Below are positions 12,150 through 22,839 of a stretch of DNA of 64,000 bases, piece by piece. The notes under the pieces are model-generated. The model was not told the DNA's origin. It made no database searches and saw nothing but the letters and a program-made list of their open reading frames with translations. Within the stretch, counting starts at the first letter, position 1. The number at the start of each line of letters is the position of its first letter. The translations under genes were made by a program, and so were the position numbers. The DNA lies in contig JAGTXX020000009.1 of NCBI GenBank assembly GCA_019044685.2, positions 1,116,001-1,180,000 of the forward strand, in the 5' to 3' direction. This stretch comes from Nannochloris sp. 'desiccata' (taxonomy: Eukaryota > Chlorophyta > Trebouxiophyceae > Chlorellales > Chlorellaceae).

Positions 12150-13679
12150 ATGCACGCCCGCACGGGTCTCTTCTCCAGCCGGTTGGCACCAAACAGTACA
12201 ATCAGAGTGCAGGAAAGAGCTGCGTTGCCTCTATGCCGAGCTTTTTCTGAACCAGGTATTGCCGCCGGTGAAGCACCCCGTCGTCCCCCAAGGCAGCAGC
12301 AACAGCCCAGCTCTCGTGCAGCTCCTCCTCCTTCTCGCCAATATGCAGGCACCGCTCCTTCTCCCTCTGCACCAGCCCCTGGTCCAGTACTAAGAAGGGA
12401 ACCTCCTTCTTCTGACGATGTTTATTTACCCCGCTCTTTAATCATGGACAAGGAAGTAATCACTCGCACTTCTGGCAAACGCCTAGGCTACGTCAATCAG
12501 TTATTTGTAGATCCTGCTCGATTAGAAGTTGTCTCAGTCTATCTCCGTCAAGGCATAACTTCTATCGCTGCCAGTAACACTGACCATGTATTAATATCTA
12601 GCTTGCGCCAAATCGGTGATGTGGTTCTTGTTCACGATGAAAGCGCTCTTTTGGATCCTCCAGCGGACGAAACGTACGGCTATATCCGCATGGTAGGTAC
12701 AGAAGTACAAACAGAAGATGGAACATCACTTGGCAAAGTCAGAGATTATATATTCAACCCTGATAACGGGCAAGTAGTAAGCATTCGGTATGACGCCTTG
12801 GGGCTTCCTTCTATCCCTCAGTCTTTATTAAGTTGTTATACTCTAGGATGGCAAGATATCGTCGCTGTGGGGCCTATGAAAACGATAGTAAAATATGGAG
12901 CTGAACGCAGGGCTGTAAAAGAGAACGATGGATGGATTTCAGAATATGTTAGTGCTCTAGTGAATGCCGTGGCGGGAGTTGAAGAAGAAGGCCGTTTTAG
13001 TGGCACTGGTGGTAATGGTGCATTTGGCGCTGCTGGATCTGAAGAAGCGTATCGTAGCGACCCTGCCTATGCTGCTTGGTATCAGCAACATGCTTCAGAA
13101 TATGAAAAGTATTATGGACAGAGACTGCCCAAGCCTATTACGGCAGAAGTGAGCGCACAGCAACCTCCTCCGCAGCAAAGGCGAGGACAGCCACCACCAC
13201 CACCACAGCAGCAGCAGCAAGGTAGGAGAAGGGCACCTCCTCGGAAGCCAATGGCTCTTCCTCCACCAAGTTCTACTTCCTATACACAAGCTCTCCAGCC
13301 AGATCAACGATGGCAGCAACAAGAGTATGAGACGATTGGAAGACCTGCACCACCTACACGGCAGCAGCAACAACAACAGCGGCAATATGTAGGAGCAGCA
13401 CCACCACCGCCTGCATCATCAGGTCGTCGTGCTACTCGCCAGCCTCCACCGTTTGCATCCAGGCAAGATAATACCATGCTTGCTTCTCAACAGCAGCAGC
13501 AGCAGCAGCAACCCCGTGGCTCAGCAGCTCAGCCATCTCCCAGACGGCCAGCACCAAGGCCCGAAAGTAGTGGACCAACTCAGGAGCGTAATAGTCCTGG
13601 CCCAATGCAACGATCACGAGTTGCGGAACCTGATGAACTGCTTTTTAACCCACCGTCACCTCAAGCTCCGCCATCTTAA
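12150..13679 (+). CDS. Organelle-targeted protein with two PRC-barrel domains and a Gln/Pro-rich tail
   Basis: Intronless frame of 509 residues. Residues 1 to about 85 are rich in Arg, Ala, Ser and Pro without acidic clusters, like a plastid transit peptide. Two PRC-barrel-like domains follow: about 95-165 (LIMDKEVITRTSGKRLGYVN, then LEVVSVYLR) and about 178-250 (MVGTEVQTEDGTSLGKVRDY, then GQVVSIRYDALGLPSIP). This tandem arrangement is like cyanobacterial and plastid PRC-barrel proteins, some linked to photosynthetic complexes. Residues about 335-509 are low complexity with runs of Gln and Pro encoded by CAG/CAA and CCA/CCT codons (for example near 13489-13512). The function is unknown; the double PRC barrel is visible, and plastid location is an inference. 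Confidence 0.75.
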   Translation: MHARTGLFSSRLAPNSTIRVQERAALPLCRAFSEPGIAAGEAPRRPPRQQQQPSSRAAPPPSRQYAGTAPSPSAPAPGPVLRREPPSSDDVYLPRSLIMDKEVITRTSGKRLGYVNQLFVDPARLEVVSVYLRQGITSIAASNTDHVLISSLRQIGDVVLVHDESALLDPPADETYGYIRMVGTEVQTEDGTSLGKVRDYIFNPDNGQVVSIRYDALGLPSIPQSLLSCYTLGWQDIVAVGPMKTIVKYGAERRAVKENDGWISEYVSALVNAVAGVEEEGRFSGTGGNGAFGAAGSEEAYRSDPAYAAWYQQHASEYEKYYGQRLPKPITAEVSAQQPPPQQRRGQPPPPPQQQQQGRRRAPPRKPMALPPPSSTSYTQALQPDQRWQQQEYETIGRPAPPTRQQQQQQRQYVGAAPPPPASSGRRATRQPPPFASRQDNTMLASQQQQQQQQPRGSAAQPSPRRPAPRPESSGPTQERNSPGPMQRSRVAEPDELLFNPPSPQAPPS

Positions 13680-13840
13680 TCTTAATCATTGTCACCACCC
13701 GGTGCCATGTTTTCTTGACTTTCCTTGACTAAAAACTTTCTTTTGGCTCTTAAACTCTCTTGTATAAACGGTTCTTCGTTCAATTAAAACATAGATTCTA
13801 AAATGTGTACAATGTAAATATTATTCATACTAAATATGAA

Positions 13841-14350
13841 TCAAGTAAATTTCTTCATAATGGATCGAGTTATCGGTCCACTGCTACCGCCTTCTATACT
13901 CGTCCCTGCTGGAGAAGCGGCTATCCCATTATCTTCTAGAGATTTGTTCTCTGTGTGGCACTTCTTCAATGGCTCTGCTTCAGGTGGGTCATTCTTTGCT
14001 TTGCTTCTGCTTCTATAAAAAGAAAATGAATGCAATGACGGTGAGAATCATGTGCAGAAAAGTAATACTGCATACATAAATTATCTAACTTTTCCAAGTA
14101 AAAACTGCTTGTAGAGAACCTACCCAAATAATTTATTCGTCCAGTACTGCCAGGTTACCCATTCCCTCTTAATAAATAAAAAATAGCCTCGCTGGTGAGC
14201 CAATGCCAATAGGAACGGTAAGAGCAGATGAAGAGGCACGCACACTGGACCCAAACAGAGCTGCAAAAAGGAGTTTCAAAGGATTTGATTAAGGTGCTTT
14301 TGTTGGTTCAGATATGCTGCAAAGCACCACTGACAACGTACCACAACCAT
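13841..14350 (-). CDS. Small membrane protein, UPF0729 (C18orf32)-like
   Basis: Three exons (14342-14350, 14124-14260, 13841-14012) join in phase to give 105 residues. The first coding exon is only nine bases (Met-Val-Val). The protein starts MVVLCLGPVCVPLHLLLPFL, a Cys-containing hydrophobic N-terminus like UPF0729 proteins, which begin MVC and have a short hairpin targeting the ER or lipid droplets in animals. The hydrophobic part is followed by basic and aromatic residues (FIKREWVTWQYWTNKLFG), then a hydrophilic Lys/Glu-rich tail. No biochemical function is established for the family. It is convergent with the PRC-barrel gene (161 bp). Because the start rests on a nine-base exon, the model is moderate; exons 2 and 3 join cleanly. 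Confidence 0.5.
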
Positions 14351-14659
14351 CTTTAAATTTTAAAGATGTGATCTAACAGGCAAGCTTGAGGTCTGGGCTA
14401 GGACTACCCATTAATTATATTTCACAAACTATCCAAATCTGAAATATACTGCATTGTAGCCGAAGGCATTGGCTTTTCTATCCCAAGCAAAATTTGTTTC
14501 TCAGCAGCTGCTGGCTCTAAAATTTGTTTTAGTAAAGGTCCCCTGCCTCAGAGGAGATTTTTACTAAATTATCTACATTCGTTTGCACCAACACCGGTTT
14601 ATAAGCGACTATTGTGGCAATGCTACACTATTATTAAAATATTAAAAAAAAAAAAAGAG
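14351..14659. other. Divergent intergenic region, UPF0729-like / CK1-type kinase
   Basis: AT-rich region holding the 5' sequences of both genes. An A-run (14644-14656) directly precedes the kinase ATG. Nothing else recognised. Confidence 0.4.
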
Positions 14660-16657
14660 ATGCCGTCGCAAGTATTTGGTCGAGGCGAAACAATAGGCAA
14701 GGAGTATGTAGTGAAGAGGAAAATAGGCGAAGGGCAATTTTCCGAAGTTTATGAAGTAGAGAAAGCTTCTGATAGCAGCCGGGTAGGTTTCGGACGCGAT
14801 CGAATTGCAGGGCTGACTTTTTTAAACTGCTTGAAGCTTTAAAAACCTAGCATGGAAGGTTCTTGACCTTTATGTTGCCTTTCATACTGCAGTATGCGTT
14901 GAAAATAGAGAAAAGTAGGGACGTGAGAACAGTGAAATCAGAGCTCAAAGTCTTGCAACATTTACAAGGCTGCCGTTATGTGTGCAAATTACACGATAGC
15001 GGCTCAGAGAACGGATTGTACTTTTTTGTCATGCGATTACTAGGCCGTAATCTTGCAGAAACAATACAGCGGGATTACGGTGGGTGCGCTCCACTTACAG
15101 ACGTCAAAGTCTTGGCTACCGGTCTCCTCAACGCCCTTGAAGGTTTTCATGAAGAAGGGTTCATTCATCGGGATGTCAAGCCTGCAAACTTTGCTTTAGA
15201 AGACTCCACAACTTCTGCTAAAGACGGTTCATGGATGCTTATAGATTTCGGCCTCGCGCGACTCTATTTAGATGAAAAAAATGAAGTGTTGCCGCCTCGA
15301 CAGGATGCGGGATTCCGAGGCAGCACCACATATGCTTCTCTAAATGCTCATGAAGATAAAGATTTAGGACGTAGAGACGATCTTTGGAGTTGGTTTTATG
15401 TGCTGGTAGAGATGATTGAAGGTACATTGCCCTGGAGAGTCGACAGAGGAGAAATCACTGGAGCAACAACAACACCAGCAGCAGCGGCAGCAACACTTGG
15501 CAATCTAACTGCGAAAGAGTCTGTAGAAGAGCGGAAGAAAGAGTGTATTAGCCACCCAGAACGCTTATTCTCCAAGGCACTACCTATCCCCCCAGTTGTC
15601 AAAGAAATTAACCAGTATATAGCTAAACTAGAGTTTGCAGACAAGCCTAGTTATTCTTATTTGAGAACTCTACTAGGAAAATTAGACGTCGAAAGTGTGG
15701 TAGCAGTGGGAGATGAAAAAGGGCAGTTTGCTGCTCCACTTACCCATCATCAGGATAATAACCACAACCAAAATGATCGCCCACTAGATATAGATGCTAC
15801 CGACGGCATTATCAAACCCATGCCGACTCGTGTTCCTCCAGGTGTTGAGCCCCGCAGCAGATCACTTGAGCGGAAGAAAGAAAATAGTAAGAGAAGTCAA
15901 CACAGGGAGACAGCTAAAAGCAGGGATAGAAATAGAGATAGAAGTAAAGATCGTTCTCGTAGAAACCATTCACGCTCTTGTTCTTCTTCTAGGTCCCGCT
16001 CACGCTCTAGGTCCGGAAGATCGAGGTCAAGGTCGAGGTCAAGGTCTTATGATGGTAGGGATCGAGGCAGAAGGAGGTCTCCTTCACGGAGTCGTAGTCG
16101 CAATAGACGCCGTAGTAGAAATAGTGATAGATGTGATAGATCTCGCACTAGATCTCGTAGTAGAAGTAGATCACGCAGCCCTGCTCGTGGTAATAAGAAA
16201 AGACGCTCTGGTGGATTTGATAAAAAACATAGTGGCAATGGCAACAACAATAAAAATAAAGATATAGTGCTTGCTAACGCTCAAAAGAAGTATCAAAATA
16301 CTATGGAGTTTATTGGAATGCTGAGATCGGTAAGTTATCAATTAGTTAATTGCCCTCCTTATTCTCAGTAAAGATAGATAAGGGATAAGAATGAAAATGG
16401 TAAATCAAAATTGACGCTTTTCTTTTCTACATTAATTTTTCTTTCAGGGAGGTATTTCTGTCGAAGGTGCTGGAGCAGTGAGAAAATTACGAATGCTGCA
16501 ACCAGCTGAATCCTTAGGCATTGCATGTTTATTAATTGATGAACTTGCTGCTGGAGTACAAGGTAGACAGGCAGAGCTCTTCGGTCACCTGTTAGAAGAT
16601 ATAGCAGGGTTTGCACAAGTTACAGCGACTCGCTGTTTAGACAACAATTTATGTTGA
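14660..16657 (+). CDS. Casein kinase 1-superfamily Ser/Thr kinase (TTBK-like) with an RS-rich C-terminal region
   Basis: Three exons, 14660-14782, 14893-16329 and 16448-16657, give 589 residues. The kinase domain covers about residues 17-310: glycine loop IGEGQFSEVYEVE, ATP-binding Lys45 (YALKIEKS), catalytic HRDVKPANF with Asp135, DFGLARLY at 159-166, and the CK1/TTBK-type FRGSTTYASLNAHEDKDLGR followed by RDDLWSWFY. Residues about 350-450 are a dense Arg-Ser domain of many RS dipeptides, as in splicing factors and their kinases. The last 90 residues are helical with no recognised family. The kinase is probably active because all key residues are present. The RS tail suggests nuclear speckle location or binding to SR proteins, which is inference. 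The exon 1 to 2 junction restores the VAIK-type strand. Confidence 0.88.
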
Positions 16658-16760
16658 ATTTTTAATGACTTTTATTACATGACATAAAATATATGCATAT
16701 ATAGTGGTTTTTAATACGTTAGAAATAACTAAATAGAGAGGTAAATAGTTATTTTCAGTT

Positions 16761-17138
16761 TCATTTTTTAAGAGGACACGTCCGGCTCTGACACGTTGCT
16801 GGATCATTAACACCTCCACACTGCTCGCAAAGCCCTAATTGTCGACGCTGTGACTTTGCTACGTATTTATCAATGTACTGGGAAGAGAAATAAAATGCAA
16901 CAAGCAGACCACCAAAGACCAGCCCAGCTATTTGATCGAGGGTCCAGACGGGAGCGGTGTCAAGAGTGGCAGCGAGGTCTACAAATGGCTGATGACTATG
17001 AAGTACAGTAGAATGTCGTCTATTCGGTGATAAATATCTAAGAGAATGTCTGGGAGGCAAATGATGTAGCTGAGATGCTCCTATGCTGGTTTGAGTTAGA
17101 CTTTTGTGATCGCATTTCGTGCTGCAGACAACGCGCAT
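16761..17138 (-). CDS. Small plastid-like membrane protein with C-terminal CxxC/CxxxxC motif
   Basis: Single-exon frame of 125 residues. The first 60 residues are basic with His, Ser and Arg, like an organelle presequence. One hydrophobic helix follows (IAGLVFGGLLVAFYFSSQYI), then a basic stretch and a cysteine cluster LCEQCGGVNDPATCQSRTCP, which could bind a metal or iron-sulphur cofactor. I do not recognise a named family, though small plastid membrane proteins with such C-terminal cysteine motifs occur in plants and algae. The TTACA at 16675-16679 (TGTAA on this strand) lies about 80 bases past the stop, supporting a transcribed gene. Confidence 0.55.
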   Translation of the reverse strand: MRVVCSTKCDHKSLTQTSIGASQLHHLPPRHSLRYLSPNRRHSTVLHSHQPFVDLAATLDTAPVWTLDQIAGLVFGGLLVAFYFSSQYIDKYVAKSQRRQLGLCEQCGGVNDPATCQSRTCPLKK

Positions 17139-17323
17139 TGGGCTGATTGACGCACTTTTTAGAATATGGGTATTATTTTAACAAGTTTTAATATTAAAAT
17201 GTCCTCACGCGAGATGAGAATTGGACAAAAAATTGATTTTCCGCCAGTTTTTGTCTTTCTTCGTCCAAAACTCTTGATTGCATCTTTAACGCTGCATCTA
17301 GGGCCAAATGTGCAATTGGAAAA

Positions 17324-18439
17324 ATGTTTTTAAATCATTTCGCATATGGACAACAGGCGAAAGTCGCCTCGAGTTGTCCTAAGTTGGCAGCTTTGCTAAT
17401 CCCAACCAGGAAACATAGGCCATTATCTAGGCTCCGAAATGCATTTCAAGCTGGAAATTCCTTTGTAGAAGATCCTTTAGATAGTCATAGACGCCAGATT
17501 AGAGGCCAACTTGTAAGATCATATGTTCTATCGTCATCTGGAGTCTCACCGGCCGCCCCGCCAACAGCAACTTCATCGTTGGCAAGGCTTCCAAATCACC
17601 TTGCCGTTATAATGGATGGCAATTCTCGCTGGGCCCAACAGCAAGGCCTTCCTGTATTTACCGGCCATCAAAGTGGCGTAGATGCCATGCGTAGAACCGT
17701 AGAATTCAGCTGCAACGAAGGTATTCATTGTCTTACCGTCTTCGCATTCAGTTCTGAAAATTGGCAGCGGACTAATGAAGAAGTAGAGTTCTTATTAATG
17801 CTAATAGAACGTGTGGTTAGAAAGGAACTCGAGATATTAGTAGCTGCTGGTGTCAATATAAAATTCATTGGTGATAGATCGAAATTACCGTCATCTTTGG
17901 TAGAACAGATGAAAAGGTACGAGAGTTTGAATTTTCGACTTTTATTACTTTGGGGGAAGGTATTCTCTTGGGGGAACTACTAACATTTAATTGCTTGGAT
18001 TTTTCGATAACTAATAGCTTCTAACTCCTATACTGTATTTCTAAATCTTCTTAACTGTAGAGCTGAAGCGGCCACAGCACCCAACTCTACCCTGTATCTA
18101 ACAGTCGCATTAAGTTACAGCGGGCGACAAGATATAACCGCAGCTGTTAGAAATATCTGTCATAGAGTCCAAGCAGGAGAAATTAGCCCTGAAGAAATCG
18201 ATAGTGAACTTATTGGTTCAAACTTAGCGTTACATCACTTGCCAGAGCAATGGAGAGAGCCTGATTTGATATTAAGGACGAGCGGTGAGCAGCGGTTGTC
18301 TAATTTCTTATTGTGGGAGTCTGCGTACTCAGAATTGCATTTTAGTGAGACTTTATGGCCAGATTTTGGGGAAAGGGAATTGAAGGCGGCCATGGATGAG
18401 TATGCACGACGTGAACGACGATTTGGAAAGCACCACTAA
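17324..18439 (+). CDS. cis-Prenyltransferase (undecaprenyl/dehydrodolichyl diphosphate synthase family)
   Basis: Two exons, 17324-17916 and 18061-18439, joined in phase, give 323 residues. The family condenses isopentenyl diphosphate onto an allylic diphosphate with cis geometry. Signature regions are all present: LAVIMDGNSRWAQQQGLP (catalytic Asp about residue 98), VFAFSSENWQRTNEEVEFLL, ALSYSGRQDI, and DLILRTSGEQRLSNFLLWES followed by YSELHF. The basic N-terminal extension of about 85 residues, without acidic residues at its start, suggests plastid or mitochondrial import, as in plant plastid CPTs that make medium-chain polyprenols for thylakoids. Product length cannot be told from sequence. 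The enzyme family is secure; targeting is inferred. Confidence 0.92.
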
Positions 18440-18844
18440 GATATATATAGACACTGCTGTTTTCTTGCCGACAGAGCGGCATGTACCTTGTTTTGTACTT
18501 CTCTTCTTCTGTAGCAAGTTTCATTTAGTTGATAGTATTAATGCATGTTAAGTCATCCATAGCAATTGTATCGGCCATGCCTACTTAAAAGGATCTATGG
18601 AGTAGAACCTTGATACAGAGGCACCAAAACTGAAATGCCAAACAGCTGGTTCAAAGCTGCCGGCAGTTGAAGACTTCTTTGCGGACTTTGAAAGCATCCA
18701 TTGTATTTTAATCATTATTTTTTGTTATAGTCCGAAATTATTTTGTATCCGTTGGGCGTTATATCGTTGCGAAGCGTCAAATTTTAATCCCTTTGCTTTG
18801 TTTTTGAATAACATTTCCCCATTCGCGACTGTTTTCATTCAAAA
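18440..18844. other. Intergenic region
   Basis: Spacer between two plus-strand genes, containing the cis-prenyltransferase 3' UTR and the 5' region of the DUF502 gene. No exon or RNA recognised. Confidence 0.4.
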
Positions 18845-19585
18845 ATGAAGACTTCTCCAAAACATGGTTCCCGAAGTGAAGGATTAGATCCAGAAGAGGC
18901 AGAAGTACTGATGGATACAGAGGCACAACGCCGGCGTGGTGCTGCTGTTCGGCGGCAACATACTCCTCAGCAAGCAGCAGCCTCTTTCCTTTCTAGCTAC
19001 TTTTCTCGTAGATTTATGAGTGGTTTTGCAATGCTGTTCCCAGTAGTAGTTACAGTTTATGCAACTTGGTGGTTTTTAGAGTTTTTCGATGCCTTCTTCT
19101 CCCCTTTATTTACTTGGCTTTTTGGATTCCATGTTTTTGGTCTTGGTTTCTTAACTTCAATGGCATTTATATTCGTTACTGGTGTATTCACATCCTCATG
19201 GATAGGTAGTGCGTTCCTTGGTCTAGGTGAATATATTATTAGAAAGGTACCTCTGGTTAAACATATCTATTCAGCGGCAAAACAGGTATCAACAGCGGTG
19301 TCACCTGACGAAGCTACAAACTCCTTTAGAGAATGCGTTTTAGTGCGCCATCCACGCGATGGATCGTATGCATTCGGGTTTATTACAGGGCAGACGACGT
19401 TCCAAACGGCAGACGGTGATAAGGAGCTATTTGCCGTGTTTATTCCGACAAATCATGTCTACGTCGGTGATGTTATTTTATTTGAGGCTCATGACATAAT
19501 TAAAAACAACCTTTCAGTGCGAGAAGGAATAGAGATTGTAGTTTCTGTAGGTATGGCCCTGCCACCGAAGCTGGTCGCTCAATAA
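18845..19585 (+). CDS. DUF502 membrane protein, COV1/LCV-like
   Basis: Intronless frame of 246 residues. A hydrophilic N-terminus of about 55 residues is followed by two hydrophobic helices (about 58-80, FAMLFPVVVTVYATWWFLEF, and about 98-122), then the conserved DUF502 stretch RKVPLVKHIYSAAKQV and a soluble C-terminal domain with GFITGQT and VFIPTNHVYVGDVILF. Plant members (COV1, LCV) are Golgi membrane proteins that affect vascular patterning and vacuolar protein sorting; homologues are also common in bacteria. The role in an alga is not known. The length is typical for the family. Confidence 0.9.
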   Translation: MKTSPKHGSRSEGLDPEEAEVLMDTEAQRRRGAAVRRQHTPQQAAASFLSSYFSRRFMSGFAMLFPVVVTVYATWWFLEFFDAFFSPLFTWLFGFHVFGLGFLTSMAFIFVTGVFTSSWIGSAFLGLGEYIIRKVPLVKHIYSAAKQVSTAVSPDEATNSFRECVLVRHPRDGSYAFGFITGQTTFQTADGDKELFAVFIPTNHVYVGDVILFEAHDIIKNNLSVREGIEIVVSVGMALPPKLVAQ

Positions 19586-19906
19586 TGAGCTAGAGAAACC
19601 ATGCCTTATTTTAGTCGGCAGCGGTGGTTGGTAGGGAGCTAGCTCAAGCTCTTTGACTTATTAACTTAGTCCGCTGGGCAAGGCCAATTTATCATGCACA
19701 TCCTGTGTACACCCTTTCTGATTTTATGTCTGCAAAGAAACTGTAAATTTTAGACTTCTGCGCTTTTAACACAAATTCAAATTTTCAGTCATGACTTGAA
19801 GCCAAGATTTGTATGTGCTTTCCAGAGAAACGGCTGCTGCTTTGCTGAAGACTCTATAGTCACCCCTGCTTGCGTGCATCGCAATATTTTATAAATTAGT
19901 TTTAAG
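19586..19906. other. Intergenic region before PDX1
   Basis: Contains the DUF502 gene 3' UTR and the PDX1 5' region. No conserved element such as a riboswitch recognised. Confidence 0.4.
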
Positions 19907-21111
19907 ATGGCAGACCAAGGAGCACAGAAAGGCACTTATGCCGTCAAGGTGAGCTTGAAAACCGCCGATGCATCTCTAATTGCACCAACAAAATGAAACC
20001 TATAGATATCAGCGATTCTGGTGCATTTGCGCCTATATATCTTCATTATACCTAATATTAACCAGCAGAGATATTTGGCAGTAGATATTTCCTCCAGTAT
20101 TTAAAATGTTGTAGCCCCACCAACAATCTCTGGTCCTCGTGTGTTGCAGGTCGGCTTGGCCCAAATGCTCAAGGGTGGTGTGATCATGGATGTGGTCACC
20201 CCCGAGGAGGCTCGTATTGCTGAAGAGGCTGGCGCTGTCGCTGTTATGGCTCTTGAGCGTGTCCCTGCTGACATTCGCAAGGAGGGCGGTGTGGCCAGAA
20301 TGAGTGATCCTACTGTAAGTCAAACTTATTTTCTCCAAATACTACTATTGCTTCATTTTAACTACATATGAACACATATGCATAACATGTAGAACTAACC
20401 TTCTACTTTTTACTTGTTCTATAGATGATCAAGGGCATCAAGGCTGCTGTGACCATCCCTGTCATGGCCAAGGCTCGCATTGGTCACTTTGTTGAGGCAC
20501 AGATCCTCGAAGCTCTCGGTGTTGATTACATTGACGAGTCTGAGGTTCTCACCCCTGCTGATGACATCCACCACACCAACAAGCACAACTTCAAGGTCCC
20601 CTTTGTGTGCGGGTGCCGTGATCTTGGAGAGGCTCTTCGCCGTGTCGCCGAGGGTGCTGCTATGATCCGTACCAAGGGTGAAGCTGGCACTGGTAATGTA
20701 GTAGAAGCTGTCCGTCACGCTCGTGCTGTTCAGGGTGCTATCCGTCAGCTCCAAACTATGGATGATGATGAGCTTTATGTCTATGCTAAAGAAATCCGTG
20801 CTCCTGTTGAATTGGTGCGCCAGACTAAAGCATTAGGCCGTCTTCCTGTAGTCAATTTCGCTGCTGGTGGTGTTGCTACCCCTGCCGATGCTGCCCTTAT
20901 GATGCAGCTTGGTATGGATGGTGTTTTTGTTGGTTCTGGTATCTTCAAGTCTGGAGATCCCGCCAAGCGCGCTCGTGCCATTGTCCAAGCTGTGACTCAC
21001 TTCAATGATCCTGCTATCATTGCTGAGGTGTCTTGCGATCTTGGCGAACCAATGGTGGGTATTGATGTTAGGGATAAGGGCTTCAAGTCTTATGCTGGAA
21101 GATCTGAGTAA
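19907..21111 (+). CDS. PDX1: Pyridoxal 5'-phosphate synthase, PdxS/PDX1 subunit
   Basis: Three exons, 19907-19948, 20150-20314 and 20425-21111, give 297 residues, the usual length. PDX1 forms a dodecamer of (beta/alpha)8 barrels that makes vitamin B6 from ribose 5-phosphate, glyceraldehyde 3-phosphate and ammonia supplied by the PDX2 glutaminase, normally in the cytosol. Family segments are intact: [20 protein letters not shown] (catalytic Lys), [35 protein letters not shown] (second Lys region), [18 protein letters not shown] (third conserved Lys region) and the [19 protein letters not shown] phosphate site. Codons are richer in C-ending forms than in neighbours, as in highly expressed genes. 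No organelle presequence is seen. PDX2 is not in the window. Confidence 0.97.
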
Positions 21112-21388
21112 GATTGTACTCTCTCCTCTATTGGGCTCCTAATTTTACCCTACCTTATTTACTACGGGATGTGTTTTGCCCTTTAAAAAATCTATTAATT
21201 CTTTCAGTTTGGTTAAACTTTACTACTATAAACACCAGCTGCGATTGTTTTCTTCTTAACACCGATTAATATAGTACATGCATCATTCTTTTTTACTAGA
21301 CATCCTACGCACGATTTATTTTCCCTTTCCCACCCCCCTCCTTTCATTTAAAATTGTAACATTTTTCCGTAATTACGACTTGCTCTTT

Positions 21389-22582
21389 TCACCACACTCC
21401 AGCCAAGAGTCGGAGAACATCAGTCAAGGTCAGAACAGACTCCACTTTCAACACATCGCTTCCAGGAGTTGTCACATACAGCCTGTGTATATGGGTATCT
21501 ACGAAAGCATGAAGAGTTTGTAACAATGTTGACGTCGGGTGCAATGTATACAATTGAATATCATTTTTCTTAGTGCCTCCAGTACGCTTGCTGCTGGCAA
21601 AAAACGGGTGCTTGGAATGATCACTGGCATTCACAGAGTATCCAATGTAGGCAGTATTATGCTCCAGAGCAAGAAATTCAGCAACAGGCAAAGCCAACAC
21701 TCCAAAATGCTCGGATGTCAACGCTCGAAGATCAGAAACACTTATATTTGCAATAAGCTCTCCTTCGTCAGTAACAACAGGTGCCCCAGAGACGCCTTCT
21801 TGTGCCATAAGGTCATATGCCATTAAAGTGGGCATGTGAGGGCTGACAGAGACTACAGGTGGCTTTCCAGTCAGCATACCCAACTCTCGGATGCTTTTTT
21901 GAGCCACCGGTCCCATATGAGCTTCCTGGGTGAGCAACCACCGTGCAACATCCATCTGAGAAATGATGGAAGTTACTTCGCCATGCGCATTAAACAATGC
22001 GATACGGTGGGCAACTTTTGGCTCGCCATGTGCTGTTTGTAAGAACAAGTCTTTAATTGCGGTCAAGACGGAAGTCGACTCACTGTCTGCTTGATACATT
22101 AAACCTCTATCGTCAGCAGCTCTGATAGTGACGAGTGTTTTCTTAGCAAATTTGGGGCCTTCTTTTTCCAAAGAGGTCATCAAAGCCAACATTTTCATAG
22201 GTATTTCATGTCCGCACGTCCTCAAAAACAGCAGGAGGGCAGCAAGAATATCTTGAATATCGAGCCATCCAAGTAAAGATGGGGACATATTGATGTCACC
22301 GCTATCTTCCAAGTCTGCTTGCATGACCAGAGGTGCGCTGAGAATGTCATTCTTGGCCAGCACCTGCAAGGGGAGAAAAAATTATTAAAGTGAGCGGGAG
22401 AGTCAACAGGATTGGTTTGGTGAAAAGTGTTGAGATTTCAAAAATGCTTATATTCGTTGTGTTCTCACACTCAAAGCATCTCCAACAGTCATGTTGTGTT
22501 CAAGTAGAGCGATCTTTTGCCCTGGCTTCACCAGAGCTGAAAGGGGTGTCCCCTCTAGCAATTGATTTAACTGTTCAGTCAT
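21389..22582 (-). CDS. CBS-domain protein, SNF4/AMPK-gamma-like
   Basis: Two exons, 22469-22582 and 21389-22363, give 362 residues; the join restores TVGDALSVLAKNDILSAPLV, a textbook CBS-motif start. Further CBS motifs are seen around KPPVVSVSPHMPTLMAYDLM with EGVSGAPVVTDEGELIANI, and around LLQTLHAFVDTHIHRLYV with VLTLTDVLRLL, so there are probably four CBS modules in two pairs. Such proteins bind adenine nucleotides; plant relatives are gamma-like subunits of SnRK1 and the PV42 group. No kinase-partner or glycogen-binding domain is present. Just upstream of the start (22588-22606) lies a CGAATTTGGGGG motif shared with two other promoters in the window. Confidence 0.82.
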
Positions 22583-22839
22583 TTAGTCGAATTTGGGGGT
22601 TTAGGCGATCTACGCCGATATCTTTAAAAGTATACAGTTGAGATAATTTTGGTTTGTGAGAATTTCACCCCCTCCCGAAACCGTTGAAACAGCCCGCGAG
22701 AATGACACGTCATGTCATCCTGCTTCGGCAACGAATTCCCTCGCCGCCATAGCAAGATCTCAACTGTGTTGGGTTGCATTAATTTTGCTTATTCTCAATA
22801 TTACCATATTTGCAGTAGCTAGAACTGCTTTAAGAAGAG

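Noticed and set aside
15794..16267. Second open frame of 157 codons inside the kinase gene
   Set aside because: It is the shifted reading of the RS-rich repeats; Arg-Ser codons leave other frames open. The kinase frame is continuous with the catalytic domain.
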